DNA of 64,000 bases from Mastigocoleus testarum BC008 (GCF_001456025.1 NZ_LMTZ01000129.1:83029-147028), one strand, 5' to 3'. Numbered from the stretch's first letter, positions 18,855 to 29,141 are shown. Numbers and translations: made by a program. The notes: generated by a model not told the origin, from the sequence alone.

Positions 18855-19385
18855 GTTTGCTTTTTAAACCTGATTGTCAAACCCTGAGTACTAAATATTG
18901 AATTGTAAAGTTTGTATTAGAAAGCTTTAATTAGAAAGGTTGAACTAGAAAGCTTTACTTTGCAAATCTGAACCTTAAATTTTCAAGATTAAATAACTGC
19001 TTAAATATCGAATATTTCATATTAAATTTTTAGTCATAAATCTTGGTTAATGCTGAGAATAAAAATAATAATCAAATCATTACAAATTATTTTTTGTAAT
19101 TACATCTCAGCAGCGATTGTTGTGTAAGTCACAAATATCAAACTGCTTCTTACTTGATTTTAGTGTAAAAAATGAAACTTTAAAACCAGGTATTCCATAA
19201 GGATGAATGAGAAAAACCCATGCCTTAAATTCCTTAATGACAGTAAAATTTTTCTCTAATATTCTTGATTCCAAAATGCTTATAGGTAAGAGTGGCAAAA
19301 TTTATCTATTACAAATGTCCTATTACTAATTACCGTATAAGTTAAGATTTAGAAATAAATCTTCAGCCTGCCAAATTATTGAATT
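18855..19385. other. Divergent spacer before mnmG
   Basis: About 530 bp separates the M15 gene and mnmG and includes a short tandem repeat at 18917-18958. A 63-codon minus-strand frame at 19107-19298 has no recognisable character and I do not call it. Confidence 0.45.
18917..18958. repeat. 14-bp tandem repeat, three copies
   Basis: Three consecutive units share the pattern (T/C)TAGAAAG(C/G)TT(T/G)A, with a 14-bp period, just upstream of the M15 gene. Confidence 0.6.
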
Positions 19386-21308
19386 ATGACCATGCACAAT
19401 TGTGTTGAATTCCAAGACGCTTTTGATGTCATTGTTGTCGGTGCAGGTCACTCCGGTTGTGAAGCAGCTTTGGCTACAGCACGCTTAGGATGTCGAACCC
19501 TGCTGTTGACACTCAACTTGGATAAAATTGCTTGGCAACCTTGTAACCCTGCGGTGGGAGGTCCAGCAAAATCTCAGTTAACCCACGAGGTAGATGCTTT
19601 GGGTGGGGAAATTGGCAAAATGGCAGATAGAACATATCTGCAAAAGCGGATTCTAAATTCTTCGAGGGGACCCGCAGTTTGGGCTTTAAGGGCTCAGACT
19701 GATAAGCGGGAATACGCTGCAGTAATGAAAGAAATTGTGGAGAATCAAGAAAATTTGATGCTCCGCGAAAGCATGGTCACAGACTTAGTTTTGGATAGCA
19801 ATGACCAAGTAATTGGCGTCCAAACTTACTTTGGCGTGGCGTTTGAGTGTAAAGCCGTCATCCTGACCACCGGTACTTTCCTAGGAGGAAAAATCTGGGT
19901 CGGGAATAAATCAATGACAGCCGGACGTGCGGGAGAATTCGCTGCAATTGGTTTAACTGAAACTCTCAACCGTTTGGGCTTTGAAACAGGACGTCTAAAA
20001 ACGGGAACTCCAGCGAGAGTAGATAAACGTTCTGTAGATTACAGCAAAATGTCTTTGCAACCCGGTGATGAAGATGTTCGCTGGTTTAGTTTCGATCCCG
20101 AAGTTTGGCAAGAAAAAGAACAGTTACCTTGCTATATGACTCGTACTACAGCCGAAACCCATCGCTTAATTCGGGAAAATCTCCATCTTTCCCCAGTTTA
20201 CGGTGGTTGGGTTGAAGCTAAAGGTCCCCGTTACTGTCCCAGTATTGAAGATAAGATTGTTCGTTTCGCGGATAAAGATAGTCACCAAATTTTTATTGAA
20301 CCAGAAGGAAGACAAATTCCCGAATTGTATATTCAGGGATTTTCTACTGGTTTGCCAGAAAATCTTCAACTCCAAATGTTGCGCAGTCTTCCCGGCTTAG
20401 AAAACTGCGTCATGCTTCGTCCTGCTTACGCCGTAGAATACGATTATTTGCCTGCAACTCAGTGTTACCCAACCCTGATGACGAAAAAAATTGCTGGCTT
20501 ATTTTGCGCCGGACAAATTAACGGTACTACTGGTTATGAAGAAGCTGCAGCCCAAGGTTTAGTTGCTGGGATTAATGCTGTTCGTTGGGTAAACTCCCAA
20601 GAAATGATTGTTTTTCCCCGAGAACAAAGTTATATCGGTACTTTAATAGACGATCTGTGTACGAAGGATCTGCGCGAACCTTATCGAATGCTCACCAGTC
20701 GTTCGGAATATCGTTTGCTCCTACGTTCTGATAATGCTGATACTCGCCTTACACCTTTGGGACGAGAAATTGGCTTAATTGATGATAGACGTTGGCAATT
20801 ATTCAGCCAAAAACAAACAAATATTGCAGCGGAAAAAGAACGCTTAAATTCAACTCGCATCAAACAACACGACGATGTGGGTAAAGCGATCGTCGAAGCT
20901 ACCAAACAAGCAATTAAAGGTTCTATAACTCTTGCAGATCTATTAAGACGTCCGGGATTTCATTACGCCAATCTCGAACATCATGGTTTGGGGGATCCCA
21001 AGCTCGAGCAAGCAGAAAAAGAAGGAGCAGAAATTGATATTAAATATTCCGGTTATCTAGCCAGACAGAAAAATCAAATCGAACAAATTTCTCGTCAGGC
21101 GAATCGACAATTACCTACTGATTTAGATTATGGAACAATCGAAACTCTTTCCAAAGAAGCAAGGGAAAAGCTGAATCAGGTGCAACCACTGACAATCGGT
21201 CAAGCATCTCGCATTGGTGGTGTTAATCCAGCTGATATCAACGCTTTGTTAATTTATTTAGAATTGCGTAAAACAAACACCCAGAAAGAGTTTTCAGCAT
21301 TATCTTAA
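19386..21308 (+). CDS. mnmG: tRNA uridine-5-carboxymethylaminomethyl(34) synthesis enzyme MnmG
   Basis: MnmG (GidA) is an FAD enzyme. With MnmE it places the carboxymethylaminomethyl group on U34 of tRNAs that read split codon boxes. The 640-residue protein carries the FAD motif [12 protein letters not shown] near the N-terminus, the family signature [20 protein letters not shown], and [18 protein letters not shown]. The C-terminal helical MnmE-contact domain ends with [19 protein letters not shown], which is typical. Length and start (ATG 19386) fit the family. The gene stands alone; mnmE is not in this window. Confidence 0.97.
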   Translation: MTMHNCVEFQDAFDVIVVGAGHSGCEAALATARLGCRTLLLTLNLDKIAWQPCNPAVGGPAKSQLTHEVDALGGEIGKMADRTYLQKRILNSSRGPAVWALRAQTDKREYAAVMKEIVENQENLMLRESMVTDLVLDSNDQVIGVQTYFGVAFECKAVILTTGTFLGGKIWVGNKSMTAGRAGEFAAIGLTETLNRLGFETGRLKTGTPARVDKRSVDYSKMSLQPGDEDVRWFSFDPEVWQEKEQLPCYMTRTTAETHRLIRENLHLSPVYGGWVEAKGPRYCPSIEDKIVRFADKDSHQIFIEPEGRQIPELYIQGFSTGLPENLQLQMLRSLPGLENCVMLRPAYAVEYDYLPATQCYPTLMTKKIAGLFCAGQINGTTGYEEAAAQGLVAGINAVRWVNSQEMIVFPREQSYIGTLIDDLCTKDLREPYRMLTSRSEYRLLLRSDNADTRLTPLGREIGLIDDRRWQLFSQKQTNIAAEKERLNSTRIKQHDDVGKAIVEATKQAIKGSITLADLLRRPGFHYANLEHHGLGDPKLEQAEKEGAEIDIKYSGYLARQKNQIEQISRQANRQLPTDLDYGTIETLSKEAREKLNQVQPLTIGQASRIGGVNPADINALLIYLELRKTNTQKEFSALS

Positions 21309-21575
21309 AAAACTTTTCATGAAGCTCGATTATAGTAGTAGGGAATACATCTAGAAGGTGGGTATGATAAATGACACATGTGACCTAAATTGCTACCACT
21401 GATTGTCATCTGTAATCGTTATTTTTCACTCTAAATACTTTGATTAGAGGATTTATAACGGTAAAGCCTGTCTAATCTAGATCCTAAACTTAAGAGAATA
21501 GGTTTAACGCCAGCTCCGTATTTCTATATAGAAAAGGAGAATATTGACTCTTAAAAGCTACTATATAAAATAGCC

Positions 21576-22925
21576 ATGTTAAAATCAGCTAGTACTCATA
21601 CAATTCTTTCAGATGCATCCGAGGAATTGATTGGTAACGAACCTTGGACAATAGATGTTTATGCCGATGGCTTAATGGATGAAATCTTCGCTGATGTTGA
21701 AGATATCCTAGAAGGTAAGAGGTTAGGATCGCAATTCAAGCAAAAATCACCAGTTAAGTCACGCCCAATTGTAAATCCCGAAATACCGGGACAAATCAAA
21801 CCAATAAATTTACATCACCAACAAGCAGCAACAAAGACTGTTGTTAAATCCCCTCCTAGTGATTCGACAGTCAATAAGGCGAAAACTAGTAACGAGAAAA
21901 ATAATCTATCGCCAAAATCTGGTCCTAGGTGGAAAAAGTTAATCTCAGTATCAGTCAGTCTTGCTTTAGCAACTGCTGGACTTACTTGGTTGATTTATTC
22001 TGGATTAGTTGATCGTATTTTTGCTCGGATATTTGCGGAAGAATTACACTTGGCTCAGATCGAACAGTCACTAACAGAAAAATCATTAACAGAAAAAATA
22101 GATCCGCAAATCGAACTTGTTAATTATATGCTGGGAGCGTTAGCAGCAATTGAACAAGGAGAACCTCAAGATACATCTTCCAGTAACGGGATGATGGCTA
22201 GCGTAACTGGAAATTTTCAAGGCTCTACCATTCAAAACTCTGCAATTCAAAGTTCAATCCCAATAGCGAGTGCAAATGCTGCAACTGGTAGCTTACCGCC
22301 AGTTCGTGCTGCTAATAATTTACAGCCAATGCCCAGCCGATCTACAAAAGTTGTAGAACGTATTTATATTCCTGTATATCAAGCGCCAGCTCCAATGCGT
22401 TATAAACCCCCATCTGTTGCTAGTGCTTCTCCAGGAAATTTACCACCGGTTAGAGAAGTAGCTCACAAGAGCTACTCAAAAACATCAAAATCTAATGCAG
22501 GGAAAGCTGCTAAAAATACTGTTCCAGCAGCAACGCTAACGTTAATGAAAACTGAGTTGAAACCTGTAGGAATGGGGAATAGACCAGTTGCTGTTGGAGT
22601 AGCACCTCAACCTAAACCGGTAATACCGCCAAAATTAACGGATGCAAAAGCACCTATAGAAAATAATCCATCAGTAAATACTGCATCAGTTCAGCATCAA
22701 GAAGTTGCATTTGCAGCCGCTAAACCTTCCCATGAGTTATTGGGAGTAATGGAATTGGGAGAAAAATCAGCCGCTTTGTTTAAAATCGAAGGTATTACTC
22801 GTCGGATCCATAAGGGAGAAAGTATTGGTTCTAGCGGTTGGACTTTAGTCGATGTTAGTAACAATGAAATTGTTGTCCGTCGTAATGGAGAAGTACGTTC
22901 GATTCAAACCGGACAAAAGATTTAA
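21576..22925 (+). CDS. Membrane protein with C-terminal PilP/GspC-like domain
   Basis: This 449-residue protein has a conserved-looking N-terminal segment (EPWTIDVYADGLMDEIFADV), a basic linker, one membrane helix (about residues 127-145, ISVSVSLALATAGLTWLIYS), a long Pro/Ala/Ser/Lys-rich low-complexity region (about 190-385), and a compact C-terminal domain. The last domain (LLGVMELGEKSAALFKIEG, GESIGSSGWTLVDVSNNEI, VRRNGEVRSIQTGQ) follows the pattern of PilP and GspC periplasmic domains, which hold together type IV pilus or type II secretion machines. A cytoplasmic N-terminus and periplasmic C-terminus are predicted. I do not know a named family for the whole protein. A pilus-linked role is an inference from the tail alone. 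Confidence 0.6.
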   Translation: MLKSASTHTILSDASEELIGNEPWTIDVYADGLMDEIFADVEDILEGKRLGSQFKQKSPVKSRPIVNPEIPGQIKPINLHHQQAATKTVVKSPPSDSTVNKAKTSNEKNNLSPKSGPRWKKLISVSVSLALATAGLTWLIYSGLVDRIFARIFAEELHLAQIEQSLTEKSLTEKIDPQIELVNYMLGALAAIEQGEPQDTSSSNGMMASVTGNFQGSTIQNSAIQSSIPIASANAATGSLPPVRAANNLQPMPSRSTKVVERIYIPVYQAPAPMRYKPPSVASASPGNLPPVREVAHKSYSKTSKSNAGKAAKNTVPAATLTLMKTELKPVGMGNRPVAVGVAPQPKPVIPPKLTDAKAPIENNPSVNTASVQHQEVAFAAAKPSHELLGVMELGEKSAALFKIEGITRRIHKGESIGSSGWTLVDVSNNEIVVRRNGEVRSIQTGQKI

Positions 22926-23422
22926 AGATTTAAAATTTAAGGTACCTCATAAGAGTTTAAGGATAAACTTTTTGGGCTCACTACTTGAATAGCTTTTAAC
23001 TCTGGGAATCGTAAAATGGGAATTGCAAAATATTATCAGGTTATAAGCAAAAGCATCTACACATCTACAATTAATCTTTCCCAAACAATATTTCCAAAAC
23101 AAATATCACTGAAAATTAAATACTGAAAATTGAATAAAGTATAAAAGCTCTAATGGGTGTTTGCAAAAACTTCATTCTCTCCCGGATGGAGTTTTTTCGG
23201 ACTCTAATAAATAAATATTTTTTATTTCAGGAAAATTCAGTTTAGATATTGAATTCAATTATGAAAACAATTTGGAGCATGTGACTTAAAACCGTTTATT
23301 TTTCCCGTAATCAATTATTCCAACACTGTATCTTGATGTGAAAAGGGTTTTAAATAATCGATTTGTTGTATAAGTCACTTCCTGAGAGTATAATAAGTAA
23401 CTTTTATTCAATAATTGACATC
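22926..23422. other. Spacer with a weak terminator-like hairpin
   Basis: This is about 500 bp of AT-rich sequence. Near 23190 a short stem, CTCC-CGGAT-GGAG, followed by TTTTTT may end transcription of the upstream gene. Nothing else is supported. Confidence 0.4.
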
Positions 23423-23746
23423 ATGTTTACATATCAAAAAAAATGTACGATCGCCGTACTTGAAAGTCTACAAAAAATCAGGATTTTAGCTAAGAAGCTA
23501 AAAGACATAGGTTTTCCAATGAATCAGGTATACCTATTAGAACCCAGGGAAAAAGATGGTTTGGCAGTAATTTTAGATGATTTAAGTATTCCACAAAGCT
23601 GCATTCAGTTTTACATTGAAAGTCTGTTGAAGGGAGACGGCTTGTTAACTATTTATGCAACTCAAGATGAAATTAATCTTGCAAAACTAGCCCTTGAGGA
23701 TAAAGAAATCGATAATTGGCAAGTTTACGACTATCTAAGAACTTAG
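23423..23746 (+). CDS. Small protein resembling the general stress protein 17M / YflT fold
   Basis: This is a 107-residue soluble protein, starting at the ATG 23423; a TTG 60 bases upstream would add 20 residues of poor quality. The middle reads LKDIGFPMNQVYLLEPREK and the end IPQSCIQFYIESLLKGDGLLTIYAT. This mirrors the general stress protein 17M pattern, in which a GFP/GI-type helix-strand is followed by a Pro-centred helix with FYE and a GGxLLxV strand. The glycine-zipper insert of membrane-linked members is absent. Function is unknown; similar cyanobacterial proteins occur as single small genes. Confidence 0.5.
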   Translation: MFTYQKKCTIAVLESLQKIRILAKKLKDIGFPMNQVYLLEPREKDGLAVILDDLSIPQSCIQFYIESLLKGDGLLTIYATQDEINLAKLALEDKEIDNWQVYDYLRT

Positions 23747-24052
23747 TTTTACACCTGAAATTAAGGAAGATAAGATTTTTTAAGTATAAACACGTATGTT
23801 TAATTTTCTATGTATAAATAAAAGTATATTATTGAATATATAAATTAGAAGAGTTCTTAAATTATTTGCTTAGAAGGAGTTACTCACAAAATAAATAACA
23901 GAAAATGGAAAATAAGAATATTTCAGTAGTTATAGCGATCACAATATTGAACTAAAAATTGATGTCGCGAGTATTTGTTTGTAGTCAAAAGTAATGTTGG
24001 GAAGTTTGTTTGTAAATTAAGTCTAAATCTATTCAATTGGAATTATAAAGGA
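23747..24052. other. AT-rich convergent spacer
   Basis: About 300 bp lies between convergent genes. No clear terminator or gene is visible. Confidence 0.4.
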
Positions 24053-24367
24053 TTAGGGATTAAATTCATCCATCTGTTGTTCTATCCCATCAAGTGGCGA
24101 TAGTGATTTTGGTTCTTCTGGGCAAAATTCTAAACTAATCCTAATTCGACCTTTTTGCCATCCCGAACTACCTGGTCGAAGAACTTCAGCAACCTCTCCT
24201 TCCCCCAGAAACCATTTATCTCTCTGTTCATCAGTTAAGCTTATTTTGCGTTGTAAATTCCTTATACATTCATCAACTTTAAAAGTTTGATGCGACACCA
24301 AGATATTTATTCTTGGTTCAATAGATACAACATCTTCTTGTGACAGCGGCTCAAATTTATTATCCAT
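24053..24367 (-). CDS. KGK domain-containing protein
   Basis: This is a 104-residue protein of the cyanobacterial KGK family, named for a conserved motif that here reads RPGSSGWQKGRIRISLEF. The preceding LGEGEVAEVL is also characteristic. Start ATG 24367 is preferred to 24382 because a GAGA lies nine bases ahead and the extra five residues are not expected. There is no signal peptide or membrane segment. The function of the family is not known. It lies 87 bp downstream of ccsA on the same strand and could be read through from it. Confidence 0.8.
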   Translation of the reverse strand: MDNKFEPLSQEDVVSIEPRINILVSHQTFKVDECIRNLQRKISLTDEQRDKWFLGEGEVAEVLRPGSSGWQKGRIRISLEFCPEEPKSLSPLDGIEQQMDEFNP

Positions 24368-24454
24368 TGATATTTCTCGCATTTATATCTATTAGCAGTA
24401 AATGTGAAACAATTCACTGTTTTAACTGCTAATAGATATAATTGTCAAAAAATA

Positions 24455-25498
24455 TTAGAAAAACCAACCGTAGGAATGTAAGCCCTTACCTAGAAGATTG
24501 ACACCGAGGTAGCAAATCCAAACAACTACAAAACCAGTTGCAGCAAGAATCGCCGGACGTCTTCCTTGCCAACCCCGAGTAATGCGAGCATGGAGATAAG
24601 CCGCAAATACCAACCAAGTAATTAAAGCCCATGTTTCTTTCGGATCCCAACTCCAGTAAGAACCCCAAGCTTCATTAGCCCATACGGCTCCAGCAATGAT
24701 ACCAATCGTCAATAGTGGGAAGCCTAATCCAATAATGCGATAGCTGGTATTATCAATGGTTTCAGCAAGACTTAGACGTTGAGGTGAAAGTGTTTCGGTT
24801 TCTTGGATTGGAGTTGCGACTACTGGTGCTTCCAAAACAGCTGTTCTTCCATTCGCTTCACCACCCGAACGAATCACACCATTATTTTCTGCTACATCTG
24901 TTTCTATTTGGGAAACTAATTCTCCTGCTTTATGCAAACGATAGTTATTTTGGCGATAACCCCCAGAACCAAAAGAACTACCTTGGAGTTGAATATTTTG
25001 ACCCCTAGTTAGAACCAAAAAAGCGATCGCCAACAAAGAACCAACCATTAAAGCTGAATAACTCAGCATCATAATGCTGACGTGCATCATCAACCAATTT
25101 GATTTCAATGCTGGTACTAAGGGTTCTGCGACTTGCATTCCTGAAGGTAAGGTTAAAGCAGCAAAAGCAGTAATAGCCATTGTTACTGGTGCAGTAACCA
25201 CCCCTACCAAGCGACTGCGACTTATATTTTCAGCAATTAAATGAATAGTTGTAATACCCCAAGTCAAAAAAAACAAAGATTCATATAAATTACTGAGTGG
25301 GAAATAGCCTGCTTCCAGCCACCTTGCTCCTAGTAAAGTCGCAATACACAAGTTTGCGATCGCCATTCCTGAAGTTCCTAATGCAGCTAAATATGGCACT
25401 TTGGGGAATGCTGCACCACTCCAATAAATCAGCATTGTCACAAACAGAACAGCAAAAGAAGCATTATCAAGCCAATTTTGTAATACAACTAAGTTCAT
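24455..25498 (-). CDS. ccsA: Cytochrome c biogenesis protein CcsA/Ycf5 type (annotated CcsB in bacteria)
   Basis: This is the haem-handling subunit of system II cytochrome c maturation, needed for c-type cytochromes such as cytochrome f and c6 at the lumen side of thylakoids. The 347-residue protein has about eight membrane helices and the haem-binding WWD-type motif [18 protein letters not shown] near residue 285, followed by the conserved [15 protein letters not shown] hydrophilic insert of about 60 residues (about 165-235, Gly/Asn/Glu-rich) separates two helices, as in other cyanobacterial members. The partner Ccs1 is not in this window. TIGRFAM calls the same bacterial family CcsB, so the symbol depends on the naming scheme. 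Confidence 0.92.
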   Translation of the reverse strand: MNLVVLQNWLDNASFAVLFVTMLIYWSGAAFPKVPYLAALGTSGMAIANLCIATLLGARWLEAGYFPLSNLYESLFFLTWGITTIHLIAENISRSRLVGVVTAPVTMAITAFAALTLPSGMQVAEPLVPALKSNWLMMHVSIMMLSYSALMVGSLLAIAFLVLTRGQNIQLQGSSFGSGGYRQNNYRLHKAGELVSQIETDVAENNGVIRSGGEANGRTAVLEAPVVATPIQETETLSPQRLSLAETIDNTSYRIIGLGFPLLTIGIIAGAVWANEAWGSYWSWDPKETWALITWLVFAAYLHARITRGWQGRRPAILAATGFVVVWICYLGVNLLGKGLHSYGWFF

Positions 25499-25574
25499 TG
25501 AGTGTTCTTTCTCCGGTGGATTCCTAAAATATTTATATGACTGAAACGATCCTATCTGTTCTTGTGGTGTTCTA

Positions 25575-25655
25575 ACTAATTTGATTGGAATTATATTTGG
25601 TAATTGGTAATTGAATTGGTAATTGGTAGTTTGTAATTGGTAACTCCTGACTCCT
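25575..25655. repeat. Heptamer array (TTGGTAA type)
   Basis: Repeated TTGGTAA units, partly degenerate, precede the perfect hairpin at 25656-25708. Confidence 0.6.
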
Positions 25656-25708
25656 GTAGAGACGTAGCAGAGCCTTTGGCGTCGGCGTAGCCTCTGCTAC
25701 GTCTCTAC
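25656..25708. repeat. Perfect 17-bp inverted repeat flanked by heptamer arrays
   Basis: The arms are GTAGAGACGTAGCAGAG (25656-25672) and its exact reverse complement (25692-25708), around a 19-base loop containing GGCGTCGGCG. Heptamers of the CTCCTGA/CTTCTGA type continue to about 25757. The core is shared with the repeat at 5410-5485. No uracil tract follows, so this looks like a dispersed palindromic element rather than a simple terminator. Confidence 0.8.
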
Positions 25709-25758
25709 GACTCCTGACTTCTGACTTCTAACTTCTAACTCCTGACTCCTGACTCCTA
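25709..25758. repeat. Heptamer array (CTCCTGA / CTTCTAA type)
   Basis: About seven tandem 7-bp units with single-base variants lie directly after the hairpin and before the end of the DUF3352 gene. Confidence 0.6.
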
Positions 25759-25767
25759 AATTTCAAT

Positions 25768-27534
25768 TTATTTTTTAGAATCTTTTAAACTTTCAGAAGT
25801 TTCTGGATTTGTAGTCGGAGCAGGTAAAGGTGCTGGTTTATCACCTTTTTTAATTGATATAAAAATATCGTAGCGCGTACTATGGCTATCGCTGAGTGCA
25901 GTTGTTACCCCAAGAGAACGAATAGCTTCTAACCAAACACTTTGATTGGGTAATAAACTCCCTACGGGGAAGTTCTTTGCTGCTTGTTCTAGATCTAAAT
26001 AAAATTTTCCATTATGAGGATTTAGTTGGGAAGGAACAGCTTTTCTCCATGAAGGTTTACTAGTAAGAGAACTAGATGGTTTAGGAATAAATTTTTCGGT
26101 TAGGGGTGCACCCAAAGACAAAAAAGCAGTATCTCCATTTAACCAACCGTGGGTAGCAACTGCTGTACCTGCGGGTCCAAGCCAGTTTACAACTGGTTGA
26201 TTCCTTACTTTTCCTGCTTTGACTTTAAACTGCAATTCACTATTAACTGTTGCATCAAGCTTTTTAAAAGCTGCTTCAGCTTTGGAGCGATCGCTTGCTT
26301 GAACCATAAATACAAAAGCTGCTCGAAAATCTTGATTCAAAGTATCTTCTTTGGTCTGAGTTGGAATTACTGATAGTGAGAATTCACCTTTCATCCAACT
26401 GAGTACATCTCGTTCTAAATCTAGTTTTGTTAATGATTTAAAACCTTTTTTTAATTCTTCAGGTTTTACGGGCGAAAACGGATTTGCTTTAGAGGTTGAA
26501 ACATAATTGAACCAAGAACGCTGTAAATTTCCCCCTGAAACCATCAAGATAGTATCTGCAGGTAAACGCTTTTCCATTTTCCCTGCATTATTCTTTCCTT
26601 TTAACTCACGACGACCGTTTGGATTGAGCCAAGAAACTCCTTTGAAGTTAATTCCTTCCGATTCTAAAGTAATGCTTCCTGCTAAACCTTGATTATTTTT
26701 TAATTGAGTTAAAACTTGTGCTGGTAATTGACGTTTGGGAGAACTTGCTGCAATTTTGGCAGACAATGGAACATTAATATAAAATCGCGCAAAAGGATTA
26801 TAAGTAGATATTTTGGGGAAGTTTTGGGTAAAACCTGCGGTTTTTTCTAAAGAATTATTTTCTGTATAAGCATCAATAGCTCTTTCCATTGCTTTTGGAT
26901 GATCTGCAATTACCAGGAAACGTTGATCAATTGCTGCTGCTGCAAATTTTTCGCCATCATTCCCAGTTTTTTCTTTAATTTCAATTCCTTGATATGTCCT
27001 CTGATTCCATTTTCCTTTCCCTGGAGTTTTGGGTTGTGCCAAAATTTCCTGGGCTTTCAGTTGGTTTTTAATGGGGAGAACTAAGAGTAATGATTGTCCA
27101 TTTACTGTGGTTTTGGAGGTTTCTGCTACTGGCTTAGGTGCTTTTTTACTGCCTTTAGGAGCCAAGACAGCAATTGTTAATTCATTACCAATCCAAGGAT
27201 TAATATCTTTTTGATAATCATATCCATTACTACTTAAGAAGCGATCACGTAACTGTACTAAATTTTTATCCAGTTCTTTTTGGGTTTGCTTAGTACCAAA
27301 CTCGCGTAGTTTATTCCACTGTCTTTCATCAGTACTTAAAGATACAGTCATTACCGCATCTCGAGGAATAATACTTACACCTACTGGTAAATCTCTACCC
27401 AATGGTTTTCCTTGAGTCAAAAACCAATATCCAGCAATTCCTCCACCAATCAATAACCCCGCAGTCCCTAAGGTCAAGGGTAAGGATGGTTTCTTTTTTT
27501 TATTCTTTGCAACAGGGATTACAGGCAGTGCCAT
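25768..27534 (-). CDS. DUF3352 domain-containing protein
   Basis: This 588-residue cyanobacterial protein has a single N-terminal membrane anchor (about residues 20-42) after a Lys-rich cytoplasmic tip, and a large periplasmic or lumenal DUF3352 region. Family features include LPRDAVMTVSL-like text (here IIPRDAVMTVSLSTD), DINPWIGNELTIAVL, and a second half beginning LPADTILMVSGGNL. It ends in a Pro/Thr/Ser-rich tail. I start at the ATG 27534, with GAGG about 11 bases ahead; a GTG 12 bases upstream is possible. The function of the family is unknown. It is a single gene downstream of a likely promoter in the 27.5-27.9 kb spacer. Confidence 0.85.
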   Translation of the reverse strand: MALPVIPVAKNKKKKPSLPLTLGTAGLLIGGGIAGYWFLTQGKPLGRDLPVGVSIIPRDAVMTVSLSTDERQWNKLREFGTKQTQKELDKNLVQLRDRFLSSNGYDYQKDINPWIGNELTIAVLAPKGSKKAPKPVAETSKTTVNGQSLLLVLPIKNQLKAQEILAQPKTPGKGKWNQRTYQGIEIKEKTGNDGEKFAAAAIDQRFLVIADHPKAMERAIDAYTENNSLEKTAGFTQNFPKISTYNPFARFYINVPLSAKIAASSPKRQLPAQVLTQLKNNQGLAGSITLESEGINFKGVSWLNPNGRRELKGKNNAGKMEKRLPADTILMVSGGNLQRSWFNYVSTSKANPFSPVKPEELKKGFKSLTKLDLERDVLSWMKGEFSLSVIPTQTKEDTLNQDFRAAFVFMVQASDRSKAEAAFKKLDATVNSELQFKVKAGKVRNQPVVNWLGPAGTAVATHGWLNGDTAFLSLGAPLTEKFIPKPSSSLTSKPSWRKAVPSQLNPHNGKFYLDLEQAAKNFPVGSLLPNQSVWLEAIRSLGVTTALSDSHSTRYDIFISIKKGDKPAPLPAPTTNPETSESLKDSKK

Positions 27535-27938
27535 CGAAACCAACACCTCATCATCGCGAAATAATAATTACTTTCCCTATCGGTAAAGTTAACCAAAACC
27601 TTTCCGTAAACTCTAGGGTCACTAATTACATTATTTTTATTCCTCAAAAATGATAATACTTTTGACAATCAACTGACTTTTTTTCGCAATATTTTTAATA
27701 CACGAGTGAGTGTAGCGATCGCATTGATTACTCAAAAGTCAACTGTAAATAAGGAACAGAGATTCATGTAACTATTCTGCTTATGTATCTTTCCACAGCT
27801 TATATCTTTTTGCCACCACACAAAATTTGCACCTTAAAAGGGACGTTATAGCAAAATTCTAATTTTGGTTCTAGTTCCTAAGTTTCAAGTTTTAAGTTCT
27901 AATTTTTGTTCTAATTACTCAAAAACTATATTTTGTTC
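27535..27938. other. Spacer between DUF3352 and chorismate lyase genes
   Basis: About 400 bp of AT-rich sequence lies between two minus-strand genes, with a HIP1 octamer at about 27717. A run of AAGTTTCAAGTTTTAAGTTC-like heptamers lies near 27880-27915. No gene is supported. Confidence 0.45.
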
Positions 27939-28556
27939 CTAGAGTGAATTTACCTGCGTTTCACCCAAGTATTTACTCAGGTAAGGTGAAAAAACTTCAT
28001 AAATTAACGTCAATGGTTGTCCGTGATGCCAAAACAAATAGTGACGACCCCAAAACGGTCCACTACAGTCAAATCCAATTTCTAATGGGGCTGAATCTCC
28101 ATAATAAATTCCCTGTACGTCTCGATATAATTCAGTACGCAAGCGCGCTAAACTTGCCCAAATTGGCAAAGACCTGTTTTGTAAATACTCATCCACATGA
28201 GATGCTTCCCACCAAGATGTTGCATAAGCTAATCGCTGACCAGAAGCCGTACGCAACCACACCTGACGTCGCAATCTAGGACCAGGTATTCTTTGGATTA
28301 ATTCAGGAGCAGCATCCAAATTCATGCCGATGGGCGACATATCAATGACATCTACTTCCGTTGGTTCTCCCGTCAATAACTTTAAATGTCTGGTTGGAGA
28401 ACCATCACCTAAAAGTAATAATTGCCAAGCAGGAGCTAACTGAGTGTGAGGTAAACCCTGCTGTATTACCTCCTCTCCCCCTTCCCAAATCGGACTGAGA
28501 CGATGCCAACTCGTAGGTAATGTTAAGTTATTTGAATATTTGTAGGTTACAGTCAA
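27939..28556 (-). CDS. Chorismate lyase (cyanobacterial type)
   Basis: This enzyme removes pyruvate from chorismate to give 4-hydroxybenzoate, the ring precursor of plastoquinone in cyanobacteria. The 205-residue protein shows the lyase fold pattern: PAWQLLLLGDGSPTRHLKLL, the conserved RQVWLRTASGQRLAYATSWW, LPIWASLARLRTELYRDV, and GRHYLFWHHGQPLTLIYEVF near the end. The Arg in RQVWL and the late Glu fit the product-binding residues of the UbiC/DUF98 superfamily. It is a single gene read leftwards from 28556. The tRNA-Leu gene and accC lie upstream. Confidence 0.88.
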   Translation of the reverse strand: MTVTYKYSNNLTLPTSWHRLSPIWEGGEEVIQQGLPHTQLAPAWQLLLLGDGSPTRHLKLLTGEPTEVDVIDMSPIGMNLDAAPELIQRIPGPRLRRQVWLRTASGQRLAYATSWWEASHVDEYLQNRSLPIWASLARLRTELYRDVQGIYYGDSAPLEIGFDCSGPFWGRHYLFWHHGQPLTLIYEVFSPYLSKYLGETQVNSL

Positions 28557-28885
28557 AGCTCTTTTCTTAACAAAAATTTACTTACTTATATGAAAGCACA
28601 AAAAAAGCGATCAGGGGTTGGGGATCGGCGATTAATGTATATCTTTCAAGACTTATACTTATGGAGATGCTGCAATGTAAAGCCATCAGCAGAGACTCGT
28701 ATCTACTAAATCTGTCCACATTTACCTGAGGATATTTATTTTAGGGTCTACCCCAAAACTTATCTAAAATTTAAAATTTAATTTTCAGGGAGCTATCCTG
28801 GGAAAGCTTTGGAGGAAAAATCTTTTACTCCGTTGATACAGCTATTTTGATTCCCTGAATAAAACACTCAAGTAAAAGTTAAAAA
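28557..28885. other. Spacer between chorismate lyase and tRNA-Leu
   Basis: About 330 bp, likely carrying the promoter of the minus-strand lyase gene. No further feature could be assigned. Confidence 0.4.
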
Positions 28886-28966
28886 TGCGGATGGCGAGAC
28901 TCGAACTCGCAAGGCAAAGCCACACGCCCCTCAAACGTGCGCGTATACCAATTCCGCCACATCCGC
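28886..28966 (-). tRNA. tRNA-Leu (anticodon GAG)
   Basis: Read on the minus strand, the acceptor GCGGATG pairs fully with CATCCGC. The anticodon stem CACGT/GCGTG closes a TTGAGGG loop, giving anticodon GAG for CUC/CUU leucine codons. A long variable arm typical of tRNA-Leu (class II) follows, and the T-arm contains GTTCGAGTC. Length is 81 bases including discriminator A; CCA is not encoded. Confidence 0.97.
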
Positions 28967-29113
28967 TCTTGTTTGCTAGATATAGAATATAGCACATAAA
29001 AGCAAATATAGTAATCTAATATCTGAGTAAATTAAAAAAATAAGCAAAAAGTTTGGAGAATTTTCGCTTAGGGATATCTGAATAACAGAAAAATTGCAGT
29101 TTCACAAGTGATA

Positions 29114-29141
29114 TTGACAAGGGGTGCGAACACCGTATAAT
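29114..29141 (+). promoter_or_regulatory. Near-consensus sigma70-type promoter
   Basis: TTGACA (29114-29119), a 16-base spacer, and TATAAT (29136-29141) match the canonical -35 and -10 boxes exactly. The -10 box lies in the loop of the small inverted repeat CACCGT/ACGGTG (29131-29149). It would start an RNA at about 29148, some 190 bases ahead of accC. Confidence 0.65.

Noticed and set aside
19107-19298. Minus-strand frame of 63 codons upstream of mnmG
   Set aside because: No start signal and no motif; considered a transposase scrap but no supporting similarity was seen.
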